Assembly (NCBI GenBank): GCA_947478685.1
Contig: CANJWO010000010.1
Span: 1 to 42,912 of the forward strand
Reading direction: 5' to 3'
DNA: 42,912 bases
From: Chlamydiota bacterium
Lineage (GTDB): Bacteria > Chlamydiota > Chlamydiia > Chlamydiales > 2-12-FULL-49-11
Numbering within the stretch: position 1 is the stretch's first letter; each line of letters starts with the position of its first letter. A program made the translations under genes and the position numbers. The notes below the pieces were generated by a model. It was not told the origin of the DNA and ran no database searches. It worked only from the letters and a program-made list of their open reading frames with translations. Positions 23,783-33,104 of the stretch are shown piece by piece.

Positions 23783-24882
23783 AGACAAGATTTTATTTGT
23801 TTGTAACTATTGTCACAATCTTTTTGATCGGTGTGATTATGGTATTCAATACCACATCTGCAGAAGTGATTGATCGGGGATCTGAAATGCAGCCCTACAT
23901 CTCGATGGGCAAGCAGATTGCTTTTTGTCTATTTGGGGTATTTGCCAGCTATCTGATTTATCTATTTGGTTATGAAAGGTTGATTCAACATGCAAATATT
24001 TTGCTCGGACTCTCACTTGCCCTTTTGATCCTTGTATTTGTACCTAAAATAGGGATGCATATCAATGGCGCTCATAGATGGATTAATTGTTTTGGCATCT
24101 CTTTACAACCATCAGAATTTGTGAAAATAGTCCTTCCAATTTTTTATTTAAGCCTCCTTAAATCTGCTCCAAAAAAACTGATGTTTAAAAGATTCCTTTT
24201 GTGGCAATTTATTTTACTTGCTCCCATCGCTCTAATAATGATCGAACCTGATAATGGAACTGCGGCGATATTACTTAGTACGATTGTAGTTTTGTACTTT
24301 TTAACAGGGATAAGATGGCTTTATTGGGTGTTGCCGATTATTGTTGTAGTTTGTCTAGGAGTGACGGTTGGTTTGAGTATGAGACACGTGCGCGACAGGA
24401 TTCATATCTATTTGCATCCCGAAGCCGATCTTTTGGGTAAAGGGCACCAACCTTATCAGGCAAAGATTGCGGCTGGTTCAGGAGGGCTTATTGGTAAAGG
24501 ACTTGGAGAGAGTTTGCAAAAATATAATTACTTGCCTGAGGCTAGAAGTGATTATATTGCAGCTATTTATGCTGAAGAATTTGGATTTATTGGCATTTTA
24601 GCTCTCATCCTTTTATATATGGCTATTGCAGTTTTTGGATTTCGTATTGGGATCGAAGCAAAAGATCAAGAGGGCTATTATCTTGCAACCACATTCACAT
24701 TTATGATCGCCCTGCAAGCCTTTTTAAATTTAGGTGTTGTCTCAGGACTTCTCCCAAGTAAAGGGACAAATTTACCTTTTTTTAGTCAGGGGGGATCATC
24801 TCTTTTAGCTAATATTTTTATGATCGCAATCATAATGAATGTCCAATCAAAGGCTAATGTATGCGTCAAAAAATTGTCATAG
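23779..24882 (+). CDS. ftsW: SEDS-family peptidoglycan polymerase/division protein
   Basis: 367-aa polytopic membrane protein of the SEDS family, which polymerises lipid II at the division site with a partner class B PBP. Recognisable parts: GAHRWINCFGISLQPSEFVKI, MIEPDNGTAAILL, the loop after GKGLGESLQKYNYLPEARSDYIAAIYAEEFGFIG, and the end SGLLPSKGTNLPFFSQGGSSL. The last is the FtsW/RodA signature. About ten membrane helices. Position between the LysM gene and murG supports FtsW over RodA. It overlaps murG by 22 bp. Confidence 0.93.
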   Translation: MKTRFYLFVTIVTIFLIGVIMVFNTTSAEVIDRGSEMQPYISMGKQIAFCLFGVFASYLIYLFGYERLIQHANILLGLSLALLILVFVPKIGMHINGAHRWINCFGISLQPSEFVKIVLPIFYLSLLKSAPKKLMFKRFLLWQFILLAPIALIMIEPDNGTAAILLSTIVVLYFLTGIRWLYWVLPIIVVVCLGVTVGLSMRHVRDRIHIYLHPEADLLGKGHQPYQAKIAAGSGGLIGKGLGESLQKYNYLPEARSDYIAAIYAEEFGFIGILALILLYMAIAVFGFRIGIEAKDQEGYYLATTFTFMIALQAFLNLGVVSGLLPSKGTNLPFFSQGGSSLLANIFMIAIIMNVQSKANVCVKKLS

Positions 24883-25892
24883 CAGTTGGTGGAACGGGGG
24901 GGCATGTCCTCCCTGCACAAAAAATAGGGAGAAAGCTCTCCTCTAAATATGATGTTGTTTATATGGGAGTAGGCCTTTCAAAGAATCCGTTTTTTGAGAA
25001 AGAGGGGGTCCACTACTATGATATTGAAGGGGCCGGCTTTGCTCAGGGGATTTTAGAATGTGGAAAAGCAAACTTTAGAGGGGTTCGGGCTGCAAAAATT
25101 ATCTTAGCAAAGCTAAAGCCTGAGTTTGTGATTGGTTTTGGAAGCTTTCATACTTTCCCCGTTTTGGCTGCGACTGTATATTTAGGCATTCTCTACTATC
25201 TTTTTGAATTCAATGTCGTCCCTGGAAAAGTAAATAGGCTTTTTTCACAAGGGGCTAGAAAAGTATTTATTCATTTTGAGCCTAAGCGGAAGAAACTCAG
25301 GGGTAATTTAACTCCGATCGATTACCACTTTGAAGAAATATCTAAAGTATCACAAAATGAGGCTAGGCTCCATTTTGGATTGAATCCCCATAAGAAGACA
25401 CTTCTTGTTTTTGGGGGTTCACAAGGGGCTGAAGCAATTAATGATCTTATAATAAAAGGTGCAGAGCAATTAAAAGGGGAGTTTCAGGTTTTGCATTTTC
25501 CAGGTAAGGAGACCGATTTTCATGAAATATACACCCGCTTATCGATTCCCTCTTTTGTAGAACCCTTCTGCAATCGAATGGACCTTGCGTGGAGAGCTGC
25601 CGATTTAACAATTTGCCGTTCAGGTGCCGGCGCTATGAGAGAGATTCTTATCTATGAAACACCAGCCATCCTAATTCCCTATCCAAATGCCAAAGACGAC
25701 CATCAAACCGACAACGCAAAATACATCGAAGAAATCGTCAAAGGGGGGGTATATCTAAAGCAGTCAAGCATTACCTCCGAATTGCTCATGCGACAAATCT
25801 TTGTGAGTGGAGTACAAGTCGATCTCATGAAGCAATCCATCCAAAAATTCAAACAGCAAGAAAAACGGCTCTGTTTTAGTGAGGTGTTATGA
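24861..25892 (+). CDS. murG: UDP-GlcNAc:lipid I N-acetylglucosaminyltransferase
   Basis: 343-aa peripheral GT28 enzyme that converts lipid I to lipid II on the cytosolic face of the membrane. The N-terminal loop AVGGTGGHVLPA, the second-domain glycine loop VFGGSQGAEAIND and the UDP-GlcNAc site CRSGAGAMREILIYETPAILIPYP are all present. It overlaps ftsW by 22 bp and murC by 4 bp (ATGA), indicating coupled translation. Confidence 0.96.
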   Translation: MRQKIVIAVGGTGGHVLPAQKIGRKLSSKYDVVYMGVGLSKNPFFEKEGVHYYDIEGAGFAQGILECGKANFRGVRAAKIILAKLKPEFVIGFGSFHTFPVLAATVYLGILYYLFEFNVVPGKVNRLFSQGARKVFIHFEPKRKKLRGNLTPIDYHFEEISKVSQNEARLHFGLNPHKKTLLVFGGSQGAEAINDLIIKGAEQLKGEFQVLHFPGKETDFHEIYTRLSIPSFVEPFCNRMDLAWRAADLTICRSGAGAMREILIYETPAILIPYPNAKDDHQTDNAKYIEEIVKGGVYLKQSSITSELLMRQIFVSGVQVDLMKQSIQKFKQQEKRLCFSEVL

Positions 25893-27214
25893 AGTATCAT
25901 TTTATTGGGATTGGGGGAGTGGGGATGAGCGCGCTGGCGCGGATGTGCCTTGAGAGGGGGGATGAGGTTAGTGGTAGTGATGCTTCGATGAGTTATGTGA
26001 CAAGGGCGCTTGAGGTGGCTGGAATAGAGATTAGTTATGATCAGCGGAAAGAGAATATTAGAGAGGGGCAAATTGTTATCTATAGTACGGCGATTAAGGA
26101 AGACAATCCGGAGTGGATAGCGGCTAAAGAGAATAAAGTTTTGCACAGGTCTGAACTTTTGCAGGAACTTTTAGATGAGAAAAAAGCAATACTTGTTGTG
26201 GGCGCTCATGGAAAGACGACGACTACAACGCTTTTAGCCCATATATGTGAGACAGCAGGCTTATGTCCCTCATTTGTAATCGGCGGTTTTTCACCGTCGC
26301 TCCTGGGAATCAATGGCAAGTGGAGAAAAGGGGATTATTTCATTGCGGAAGGAGATGAGAGTGACGGGTCATTTCTTAGAGCAAGCCCTATTGGAGCGAT
26401 TATTACAAATGTCGATTTTGACCATCTCGATTATTGGAAGAGTGAGGAGGCTCTGTTAGGTGCGTATCAGAAATTTATAAAAGGGGTAAAACGGAGAGAT
26501 CTTCTTTTTTATTGGAAGGAAGATAGATTTCTTTCTACTTGGGATGTTGATGGGGTATCATTTGGCTTGTCCGAGAATGCCGAATTAAGAGCAAAAAATG
26601 TGAAATTTTTTGAGGGAAAGCAGTTTTTTGATGTTGATTTTCAAGGGGTTACTTATCCTAATATTGAGTTGAATATGCTAGGTAGGCACAACGTGTTAAA
26701 CGCGCTTGCCTGTTTTGGCATGGCTATAACACTTGGTGCAAGTGTAGAGAATATTCGTAAAGCTCTTGCTTCATTTAAAGGGGTGAAGAGGAGGCTTGAG
26801 TGGAGGGGGAATTTAAGAGGTGCTTTTATTTATGATGACTACGCTCATCACCCGCATGAAATTGAATCGACCCTCGCTGCTGTAAATGAGGCCTTTCAAG
26901 ATCGGAGAAAAATAGCAGTCTTTCAACCTCACAGATATTCGCGTATGAAAGATTTAATTGATGAGTTTGTGAAAAATAGCGTATGGAAAGATAGTGATGA
27001 ATTGATTGTTACCGATATCTACTCTGCAGGTGAGGCAAAAATAGAAGGGGTATCAATTGAGGCGTTCTTAGAGAGGCTAGAAAAAAAATTTACCTATGTG
27101 CCAAGAAGAGAGCTGACTGCATTTCTTCAAGGATTAGTTTTAGAAAATGATATTGTGATAACCTTGGGCGCGGGTGATGTAACCCAAGTGAGCTCTGAAC
27201 TTGTATATGGATAA
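25889..27214 (+). CDS. murC: UDP-N-acetylmuramate--L-alanine ligase (free-standing)
   Basis: 441-aa Mur ligase that adds L-Ala to UDP-MurNAc. The N-terminal GIGGVGMSALARMCLERG, the ATP loop GAHGKTTT (105-112), the middle AEGDESDGSFLRASP and NVDFDHLDYW, and the C-terminal YDDYAHHPHEIESTLAA and FQPHRYSRMKDL are diagnostic. In Chlamydiaceae MurC is fused to D-Ala-D-Ala ligase (Ddl); here the protein ends at the normal MurC C-terminus and ftsQ follows, so Ddl must be encoded elsewhere if present. Slightly shorter than E. coli MurC (491 aa). Confidence 0.96.
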   Translation: MKYHFIGIGGVGMSALARMCLERGDEVSGSDASMSYVTRALEVAGIEISYDQRKENIREGQIVIYSTAIKEDNPEWIAAKENKVLHRSELLQELLDEKKAILVVGAHGKTTTTTLLAHICETAGLCPSFVIGGFSPSLLGINGKWRKGDYFIAEGDESDGSFLRASPIGAIITNVDFDHLDYWKSEEALLGAYQKFIKGVKRRDLLFYWKEDRFLSTWDVDGVSFGLSENAELRAKNVKFFEGKQFFDVDFQGVTYPNIELNMLGRHNVLNALACFGMAITLGASVENIRKALASFKGVKRRLEWRGNLRGAFIYDDYAHHPHEIESTLAAVNEAFQDRRKIAVFQPHRYSRMKDLIDEFVKNSVWKDSDELIVTDIYSAGEAKIEGVSIEAFLERLEKKFTYVPRRELTAFLQGLVLENDIVITLGAGDVTQVSSELVYG

Positions 27215-27983
27215 AGTGAAAGGGATATTTATTGTTGTCGTATCGCTTTTTGTGATGACGGCTATCGGATTTACCGGATTTCGTGTGTATAGAGCTTGTG
27301 TCGTAGATAAAATGATTCATGCTAAGTATGTTGTGAATTCAATTATTCAGACGGGTCCTGAAAAAGAGGCTCTACCTTCTATTTATATTGAGGAATTACT
27401 CGGCCTCTCTTTTGATCATCCGCAAAATTATTTTACTTTCGATGAATGTGAAGCTGAGAGAAAACTTTTGAAAAGTCCTGTAATTAAGAGTGCTAGAGTA
27501 AGGAAAATTAAACCTGACTCTATTTATATTGATTATGAGGTTTTTAGGCCAATAGCGCTACTCGGAGATAGTTTTAATTTAGGGATTGATGAGGAGGGTC
27601 GTGTTTTTCCAATACAGCCCTTTTTTTCACCAAAAAGACTTCCTGAATGTTATTTTGGTAAGCAGGAGATTGATCCGGAAAAATTTGAAATAGCGTTAGC
27701 GATTCTCGCTTTTTTAGAAAAAAGGGTTGCATTTGCAGAGAGCACGATCAAGTCGATTGATGTTTCGCAGGCAGTGCATGAGAGTTTTGGAAAGAGAGAA
27801 GTGGTTATAATGCTTGAAGAGAAAGGGCAGACTTGGTATTTGAGGCTTACACCTCATAGATTTCCTGAGGAGATGAATAATTTTATAACGCTGAAAGAGA
27901 CGACATTGGTAAATTCAAAAAACAGAAAAATAGTCGATCTAAGGCTTGCAAAAGTTGCTTATATAGAGGAAGTTGCTGATTAA
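27207..27983 (+). CDS. ftsQ: FtsQ/DivIB-like division protein
   Basis: 258-aa bitopic protein: a short cytosolic tail, one membrane helix (about residues 5-24), then a POTRA-type region (EELLGLSFDHPQNYFTFD, LLKSPVIKSARVRKIKPDSIYIDYEVFRPIAL) and the FtsQ beta domain (GIDEEGRVFPI...LRLTPHRFPEEMNNF). FtsQ bridges early and late division proteins in other bacteria; chlamydiae lack FtsZ but keep FtsQ. The ATG at 27207 overlaps the murC end; a TTG 6 bp earlier is possible. It abuts cutA (TAATG). Confidence 0.8.
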   Translation: MDKVKGIFIVVVSLFVMTAIGFTGFRVYRACVVDKMIHAKYVVNSIIQTGPEKEALPSIYIEELLGLSFDHPQNYFTFDECEAERKLLKSPVIKSARVRKIKPDSIYIDYEVFRPIALLGDSFNLGIDEEGRVFPIQPFFSPKRLPECYFGKQEIDPEKFEIALAILAFLEKRVAFAESTIKSIDVSQAVHESFGKREVVIMLEEKGQTWYLRLTPHRFPEEMNNFITLKETTLVNSKNRKIVDLRLAKVAYIEEVAD

Positions 27984-28303
27984 TGAAGCTCATTTTAATT
28001 TTATGCACAACGAAAAATATTGAAGAGGCAAGAGAGATTAGTAGAGGGCTATTAAAAGAGGGGCTGATAGCTTGCGCTTCGATTGTCCAACCTGTTGAAT
28101 CTTGGTTTGTTTATAAAGATCAGATTGAAGAAATACAAGAGGTTCAGCTTTTTTTGAAGACTACTATAGAGAAATATGTGAATGTGGAGCAATGGATTGT
28201 TACTAATCACTCTTATGAAGTGCCTGAAATTATAACGCTCCCTATTGAAAATGGCTTTGTCCCTTATTTAAATTGGGTAGCTCAGACTGTAGAAAGTACT
28301 TGA
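27983..28303 (+). CDS. cutA: CutA divalent-cation tolerance family protein
   Basis: 106-aa ferredoxin-fold protein of the trimeric CutA1 family, associated with copper and other divalent ion tolerance, though its mechanism is unclear. The family pattern is plain: ILCTTKNIEEAREISRGLL, LIACASIVQPVESWFVYK, EVQLFLKTT and HSYEVPEIITLPIENG. It is directly coupled to ftsQ. Confidence 0.95.
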   Translation: MKLILILCTTKNIEEAREISRGLLKEGLIACASIVQPVESWFVYKDQIEEIQEVQLFLKTTIEKYVNVEQWIVTNHSYEVPEIITLPIENGFVPYLNWVAQTVEST

Positions 28304-28357
28304 TAAGAAAAGTAAAAGAAAAGAGAATTTAATACGATATACGTAGAGAGGTAGGGC

Positions 28358-28708
28358 ATGAATATTACAATAGATGATCGTCAAGGGCTTGTGGTGCTTA
28401 GGTGTGAAGGAAGGCTAGATGCTACTACGTCTCCGCAATTGGAAGATGAGATTAACAGTCTCCTTGATTCTGAAAAGGTTAAGATAATGATTGATTTCAG
28501 CAGAATTGACTATTTAAGTAGCGCTGGGATGAGACTTCTCCTTTCCATGACAAAGCGTTTAAAGAATAAACGGGGAAGCTTAAGCATTTTTGCTATTCAT
28601 GAAGAGGTGAGCGAAATTATTAATATGGCAGGGTTTGGGTCGGTTTTGGCAATTTATACAACTGAAGAAGAAGCAATTAAGGCTCACGATGAAAAGATAA
28701 AGGAATGA
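28358..28708 (+). CDS. rsbV: STAS-domain anti-sigma factor antagonist (RsbV-like)
   Basis: 116-aa single STAS domain. In the partner-switching scheme, the unphosphorylated form binds an RsbW-type anti-sigma kinase; the expected phosphoacceptor lies in IDYLSSAGMRLLL (Ser54/Ser55). The ATG has an AGAGAGG Shine-Dalgarno nearby. Chlamydiae carry two RsbV paralogues, and this one occupies the place next to miaA as in Chlamydia trachomatis (from memory). Its kinase and phosphatase are not in the window. Confidence 0.92.
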   Translation: MNITIDDRQGLVVLRCEGRLDATTSPQLEDEINSLLDSEKVKIMIDFSRIDYLSSAGMRLLLSMTKRLKNKRGSLSIFAIHEEVSEIINMAGFGSVLAIYTTEEEAIKAHDEKIKE

Positions 28709-28747
28709 CGTTAAATTGCAGTGCTCTGCCCCATTTAAAATTAGGAT

Positions 28748-28783
28748 AGATCGATTTAGATTTTCGCCTCGATCTGAGTTTTT
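28748..28783 (+). terminator. Possible weak terminator after rsbV
   Basis: AGATCGA (28748-28754) and TCGATCT (28769-28775) form a 7-bp stem with a 14-nt loop, followed by GAG and TTTTT. The large loop and short T run make it a weak candidate. The remaining gap to miaA shows no other clear feature. Confidence 0.3.
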
Positions 28784-28850
28784 GGTGACGCGACATAATT
28801 GGACTATTAGACATTAGATAAGGAACCGAAAATTTAGAGAAGGCGAAAAG

Positions 28851-29876
28851 ATGAATCAAGATATCCTGAATTCTAATTGTGGTGGAGCGCTGGGCTGTCC
28901 TACACCTCTTGCTCAAAAAGAGAAGAGGGAGGGGTCATTTAAAAAGAAAAAGATTCTTGTAATTGCAGGGCCTACTGCCACTGGAAAGACAGAGCTTTCT
29001 CTAAGAATAGCATCAGGTATCGGCGGAGAAATTATTTCTTGCGATTCGATGCAAGTATATCGCAATGCCGATATCGGTTCTGCAAAGCCAACAAAACAAG
29101 AATTAAAATCGATTTCTCACCACCTAATTGATATTAGAGATATAACCGAACCTTTCAATGTCGCGGACTTTTATGAAGAAGCTACATCCTCTTTAGAAGA
29201 AATTCTCCTTAGAAATAAAATCCCCATTTCTGTTGGAGGCGCTGGATTTTATGTTCATACATTTTTGTATGGGCCGCCTAAGGGTCCTGCCTCAGACAAA
29301 GAGATTAGAGGTAAATTAGAGGCTGATTTAGAGAAATTTGGCGTTGAGATGTTATATGGGAAATTATACGAACTTGATCCCGATTATGCCAAGTGTATTA
29401 CAGTTCAAGACAAACATAAAATCATTAGAGCGTTGGAGATTATCTTAATTACAGGCAAAAAAGTATCCGAGATACCAAAACCATCAGAGGAGGATCTTGC
29501 CAAGGAATTTGATTTTAGATGCTGGTTCATCTACTACCCTAAGCCAATTCTCTATCCGCGAATCGAAAGTAGATGTGACCAAATGATAGAAAGAGGTCTT
29601 ATTGAAGAAGTTATTAGCTTAAGAGAGGGCCTTAAGCAAAACTCAGCAGCATCAAATGCAATAGGCTATAGGCAGGCAATTAAATACTTAGATTCGCCTC
29701 AATTGGATAATGATTGGAAACATTTTGTATCTACATTTAAACAGGCCTCAAGAAATTATGCTAAAAGACAATTTACTTGGTTCCGAAGAGAGCCCCTTTT
29801 CAAATGGCTCGATCTTAGCCTCTCTTCCATTGAACACGCCGCAGAAATCATCATCCGCGACCTCGAACAAAATTGA
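28851..29876 (+). CDS. miaA: tRNA dimethylallyltransferase
   Basis: 341-aa enzyme that adds a dimethylallyl group to A37 of tRNAs reading UNN codons. The P-loop is VIAGPTATGKTEL, followed by ISCDSMQVYRNADIGSAKPT, HHLIDIRDITEPFNVADFYE, VGGAGFYVHTFLYG and SNAIGYRQAIKYL. The first 33 residues before the P-loop strand are an extra, poorly conserved leader; the ATG at 28851 has a purine-rich GAAGG upstream. An internal start is possible but no better site is seen. Confidence 0.95.
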   Translation: MNQDILNSNCGGALGCPTPLAQKEKREGSFKKKKILVIAGPTATGKTELSLRIASGIGGEIISCDSMQVYRNADIGSAKPTKQELKSISHHLIDIRDITEPFNVADFYEEATSSLEEILLRNKIPISVGGAGFYVHTFLYGPPKGPASDKEIRGKLEADLEKFGVEMLYGKLYELDPDYAKCITVQDKHKIIRALEIILITGKKVSEIPKPSEEDLAKEFDFRCWFIYYPKPILYPRIESRCDQMIERGLIEEVISLREGLKQNSAASNAIGYRQAIKYLDSPQLDNDWKHFVSTFKQASRNYAKRQFTWFRREPLFKWLDLSLSSIEHAAEIIIRDLEQN

Positions 29877-29893
29877 GACTTATCTAAGTGTTT

Positions 29894-29981
29894 CTGTTTA
29901 AAATCTTTAGAAATTTAAACCGTAACCGATTTTTTCTTTTTTTTATCACTAACAGGGGCCAGACTCAAAGATTTTAAACAG
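29894..29981. repeat. Perfect 15-bp inverted repeat between convergent genes
   Basis: CTGTTTAAAATCTTT (29894-29908) is the exact reverse complement of AAAGATTTTAAACAG (29967-29981), with 58 bp between that include a long T-rich run (29929-29944). It fills the gap between the miaA stop and the lysE-type stop. It may be a bidirectional terminator or the ends of a small (88-bp) mobile remnant. Confidence 0.6.
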
Positions 29982-29984
29982 GTT

Positions 29985-30608
29985 CTAAGAAAAGAATGCG
30001 ACGTAGAGGGCTAGGAGGCATAGGATGACTCCCATTGCTTTTGTTATTATTAGTTGAAAGCGGGCAAAATGTTTTTGGAGTAGACGGTGAGTGATCAGGT
30101 ATGAGAGCAAAACAAACCATACAAAAACGATGAAGGCGAAAATGCTCCCTAGCATCGCTTTTCCTAAGAGATTCATATTGGGATCAATGAATTGAGTAAA
30201 TAGACTTAGGACAAAAAGGGTACATTTTGGATTTAATAAATTACATAAAAATCCAGAGATGAATGGATTGTGTTTTTTCTTAATTGTAGCGTTGGATGTT
30301 TTGGGAAATCCTTCTGGAGAGATCTTCTCTTTTAAAAGCATGATGCCCAGGTAAAAAAGATAGGCGGCGCCGATGTATTTTAAAATATGAAAAAGGGTAG
30401 GGGATTCTTGTATCACTATAGCAAGTCCAAATAGGCAATAAGTAACGTGGACTAGAACGGCAGATGCAACACCAAGTGCAGTTAAAAATCCTGCCCGAAA
30501 AGTTCTCATTGATAGGCAATTTTTTGTTACGATTGCAAAATCAGGACCTGGACTCATAGCAGCAAGGAGGCTAATAATTGCGATGGTTGTAATTTTTGTA
30601 ATTTCCAT
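29985..30608 (-). CDS. LysE/RhtB-family amino-acid exporter
   Basis: 207-aa inner-membrane protein with about six hydrophobic segments. The family signature near the N-terminus is ISLLAAMSPGPDFAIVTKNCL, followed by AALGVASAVLVHVTY-like and YIGAAYLFYLGIMLLKEK segments and NLLNPKCTLFVLSLFTQF. Members export lysine, threonine or homoserine lactones; the substrate cannot be told. It starts 3 bp after the alpha/beta hydrolase gene, so the two are one transcription unit. Confidence 0.92.
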   Translation of the reverse strand: MEITKITTIAIISLLAAMSPGPDFAIVTKNCLSMRTFRAGFLTALGVASAVLVHVTYCLFGLAIVIQESPTLFHILKYIGAAYLFYLGIMLLKEKISPEGFPKTSNATIKKKHNPFISGFLCNLLNPKCTLFVLSLFTQFIDPNMNLLGKAMLGSIFAFIVFVWFVLLSYLITHRLLQKHFARFQLIITKAMGVILCLLALYVAFFS

Positions 30609-30611
30609 AAA

Positions 30612-31592
30612 TTATTTTCTAACCGATTCTGTTAATAAACTTGTTTTAATATAAGAGGGAACTCGCTCTTCTAGCCAATATTTGGCTCGCCAAGGGCAAG
30701 GACCTGCTATAAAACCCATATGCCCACCACTCTTATGTAATTCTAATTGCACGCTTGAAGGTAGTTTGTTCTGTTGTGGAATAGCATCACTCGGTAAAAA
30801 GGGATCATTAGAGGCGTGTAGAATTAATGTCGTTTTTTTGATTTTAGATAAATAATGGTGGGAACTGGAGCTGTCATAGTATTCTTTAGCATCTCTAAAT
30901 CCTAAAAGTTTAGCCGTGATTAAATTATCAAAACTCCAAAAACTTTTGATTTTATCTAAATTTTGTAAATCAATCGGAAAGGTTATGTGTTTTGCTTTAG
31001 CAACCATTTTCTTCCGGAGCTTCGCTAAAAGATGTCTTTGGTATATTTTAGAGAGGCCTCTCTGAATTTTATCTGCAAATCGATTTAGCAAGAAAGGGAC
31101 AGAAATAGCAACTGCACAAGAGACAGGATTATTCAGCTCGGTTTCACCAAGATATTTTAATAATACATTTCCTCCCAATGAAAAACCAATAACGGCAATA
31201 GGTGTAGAGGGCTCTCTTTGATGTAAAGTTTCTAAAACATAGCTTAGGTCTTGCGTCTCTCCGGCATGGTAGGATCGTATGCTTTTATTATGCTCTCCAC
31301 TACAGCCTCTAAAATGTATGAAGAGGGCTCGCAATCCCGCATTTTTTAGAGCAAATAACATTCCCTTCGCATAGCTTGAGTCTATTGATCCTTCAAGACC
31401 GTGTAGCACTAAAACAAGAGGGGCGGCCTCATTTCCAGAAGTCCATTCAAGATCGATAAAATCGCCATCTGGTAAAAACAATCGTTCACGAGTTAGTGGG
31501 ATATCAATTTTTCTTTTTTTTAAATTGGACCATATGGTCTGTAGATGTCCGCCAGGCAGCCACCAAGCCGGTTTAAATTTGTTGTTAAGCAT
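30612..31592 (-). CDS. YheT-family alpha/beta hydrolase
   Basis: 326-aa cytosolic hydrolase. The N-terminus (FKPAWWLPGGHLQTIWSNL) is typical of the YheT/EMB8/ABHD1-3 group. The oxyanion region is LVLVLHGLEGS and the nucleophile elbow is GFSLGG (Ser), with the acid near HASNDPFLP and the histidine in KSGGHMGF. Relatives are esterases or phospholipases with unclear natural substrates. It is divergent from the coiled-coil gene, with a 96-135 bp gap. Confidence 0.92.
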   Translation of the reverse strand: MLNNKFKPAWWLPGGHLQTIWSNLKKRKIDIPLTRERLFLPDGDFIDLEWTSGNEAAPLVLVLHGLEGSIDSSYAKGMLFALKNAGLRALFIHFRGCSGEHNKSIRSYHAGETQDLSYVLETLHQREPSTPIAVIGFSLGGNVLLKYLGETELNNPVSCAVAISVPFLLNRFADKIQRGLSKIYQRHLLAKLRKKMVAKAKHITFPIDLQNLDKIKSFWSFDNLITAKLLGFRDAKEYYDSSSSHHYLSKIKKTTLILHASNDPFLPSDAIPQQNKLPSSVQLELHKSGGHMGFIAGPCPWRAKYWLEERVPSYIKTSLLTESVRK

Positions 31593-31727
31593 AAGAGATT
31601 CTCGAGTCTTTTAAGTAGCTTAGCACAAATAATGAATAAGTTCTAGCCATCCCATTTCTTAAAATGAAGACATTTCTCAAGAAGTCTATTGCGTGTTTAT
31701 CCGGTTTTGGTTACAATCTTGCCTCTT

Positions 31728-33104
31728 ATGATAAAGATAACCACATTTGAAGAAGTTGTTAAAGATATAGAAGGGCTTAAGAGCCCGGAAGAGAGAATTG
31801 CTCTCTCAATTTCCTTTATGAAAGAGTCAATTTCTTGTGAGGGAAAGCCTCGATTTAGAGATTTTTGGCGGATGAAAAAGAGTTGTTTCGAGCTTTTTGC
31901 CTCAGAGACAAATCCTATTAAGAAGACTTTTTTTTGGAAAGAGTATTCAGATCTCCTTAAAGAAGCTCATAGGTTACAAGAGATCTTTAAAGAAGAGATT
32001 GAATTTCATTCAGAGCAGATTACCCTTGCAATTAGCGGTCTAGAAGCAGAAGTTAAAAATCCTGAAAAAGCAAAAGCAATATCGATACCACAATTTGACA
32101 GATTTTCCGAATTAAAAGATTTAGAGCAGAGAGCTAGATTTTTTGAGAGCTTGAAAGAGAAGGTTATTGCTTTACGGGAAGAGATTTTAGGATTGGAAAT
32201 TAGGGTTCACCAAAAAAATGATCTTCTAGATGTTTTAAAGAAAATAGGGGACCTTGTCTTTCCTGAATACAAGAAGATAGTATCTGAATTGACAAAAGCG
32301 TTCGGTGAAAGAGCTACTCATTTTTTTGAAATGCTTCAAATAGCAACTGAAAAAAGCGGTTTTAAAAGAGATATTCGACAGTATCAAGCTCTTCTAAAAG
32401 AGATCCATATTTCTCACGAGTCCTATAGACAGTTTCGAGAAAAATTTAGTGACTCTTGGAAAAGTATTGAAGAGTGGGAAAAGATAGAGAGTGTTGAAAA
32501 ATCTCAACATCGTGCTGAAGATGAGTCAAGACTTGCCCTTTTATTGCAGGAATTGGCAGGTATTTCAGAAGATGGATCTTTTAATGATAAGATGAGAGAT
32601 CTTTCTAAAAGAGCTAAAGTCGAAATTTCATCAAAAGAAAATTTTATTCAATTTCAAAAAGAGCTTAGCAGGGTTCAAGATGCTTATGCAGCTAAGCACT
32701 TGATTGAGCAAGAGAAGAAAAAAGAGATTGAGAAAGAGAAGAAGGCTTTAGTTGAAGGGAAAGTAAATGAAACTCTTGGAGAGTTGAATAAACTTGTTCA
32801 AAAGAAAAGTAGGGCATCTCTAGAAACGCTAGAAGAATCGTATAAAGAGTCGATGAGAATTTTAGGGAAAACTGTTGACAAAAGGCAAGGAATTACCTTG
32901 ACGCATCAATTACTTTCTTTAAAAGAGGTCATTTTGAATAAGCGTGAAGCAAGTCAGGATGAATTTAGTTCGCTTAAAAGAGATACAAAAGCATTTCTAG
33001 ATAAACTTCGTAAGGAATTGATTTCTTGCGGCTTAGATTTTGAATTTGCAGGGGTTCTCTCACAACTGATCGAAGAAAATAAACAGCGGTTAAGCGCCAT
33101 ATGA
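31728..33104 (+). CDS. Long coiled-coil protein of unknown function
   Basis: 458-aa highly charged protein, Glu/Lys-rich and almost wholly helical, with long coiled-coil stretches (for example around EKKKEIEKEKKALVEGK near residue 335). No signal peptide or membrane segment. I know of no enzymatic motif. The ATG at 31728 is preferred; a TTG at 31689 would add 13 hydrophobic residues, and neither has a clear Shine-Dalgarno. It overlaps nadD by 4 bp and so probably shares its mRNA. Confidence 0.7.
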   Translation: MIKITTFEEVVKDIEGLKSPEERIALSISFMKESISCEGKPRFRDFWRMKKSCFELFASETNPIKKTFFWKEYSDLLKEAHRLQEIFKEEIEFHSEQITLAISGLEAEVKNPEKAKAISIPQFDRFSELKDLEQRARFFESLKEKVIALREEILGLEIRVHQKNDLLDVLKKIGDLVFPEYKKIVSELTKAFGERATHFFEMLQIATEKSGFKRDIRQYQALLKEIHISHESYRQFREKFSDSWKSIEEWEKIESVEKSQHRAEDESRLALLLQELAGISEDGSFNDKMRDLSKRAKVEISSKENFIQFQKELSRVQDAYAAKHLIEQEKKKEIEKEKKALVEGKVNETLGELNKLVQKKSRASLETLEESYKESMRILGKTVDKRQGITLTHQLLSLKEVILNKREASQDEFSSLKRDTKAFLDKLRKELISCGLDFEFAGVLSQLIEENKQRLSAI

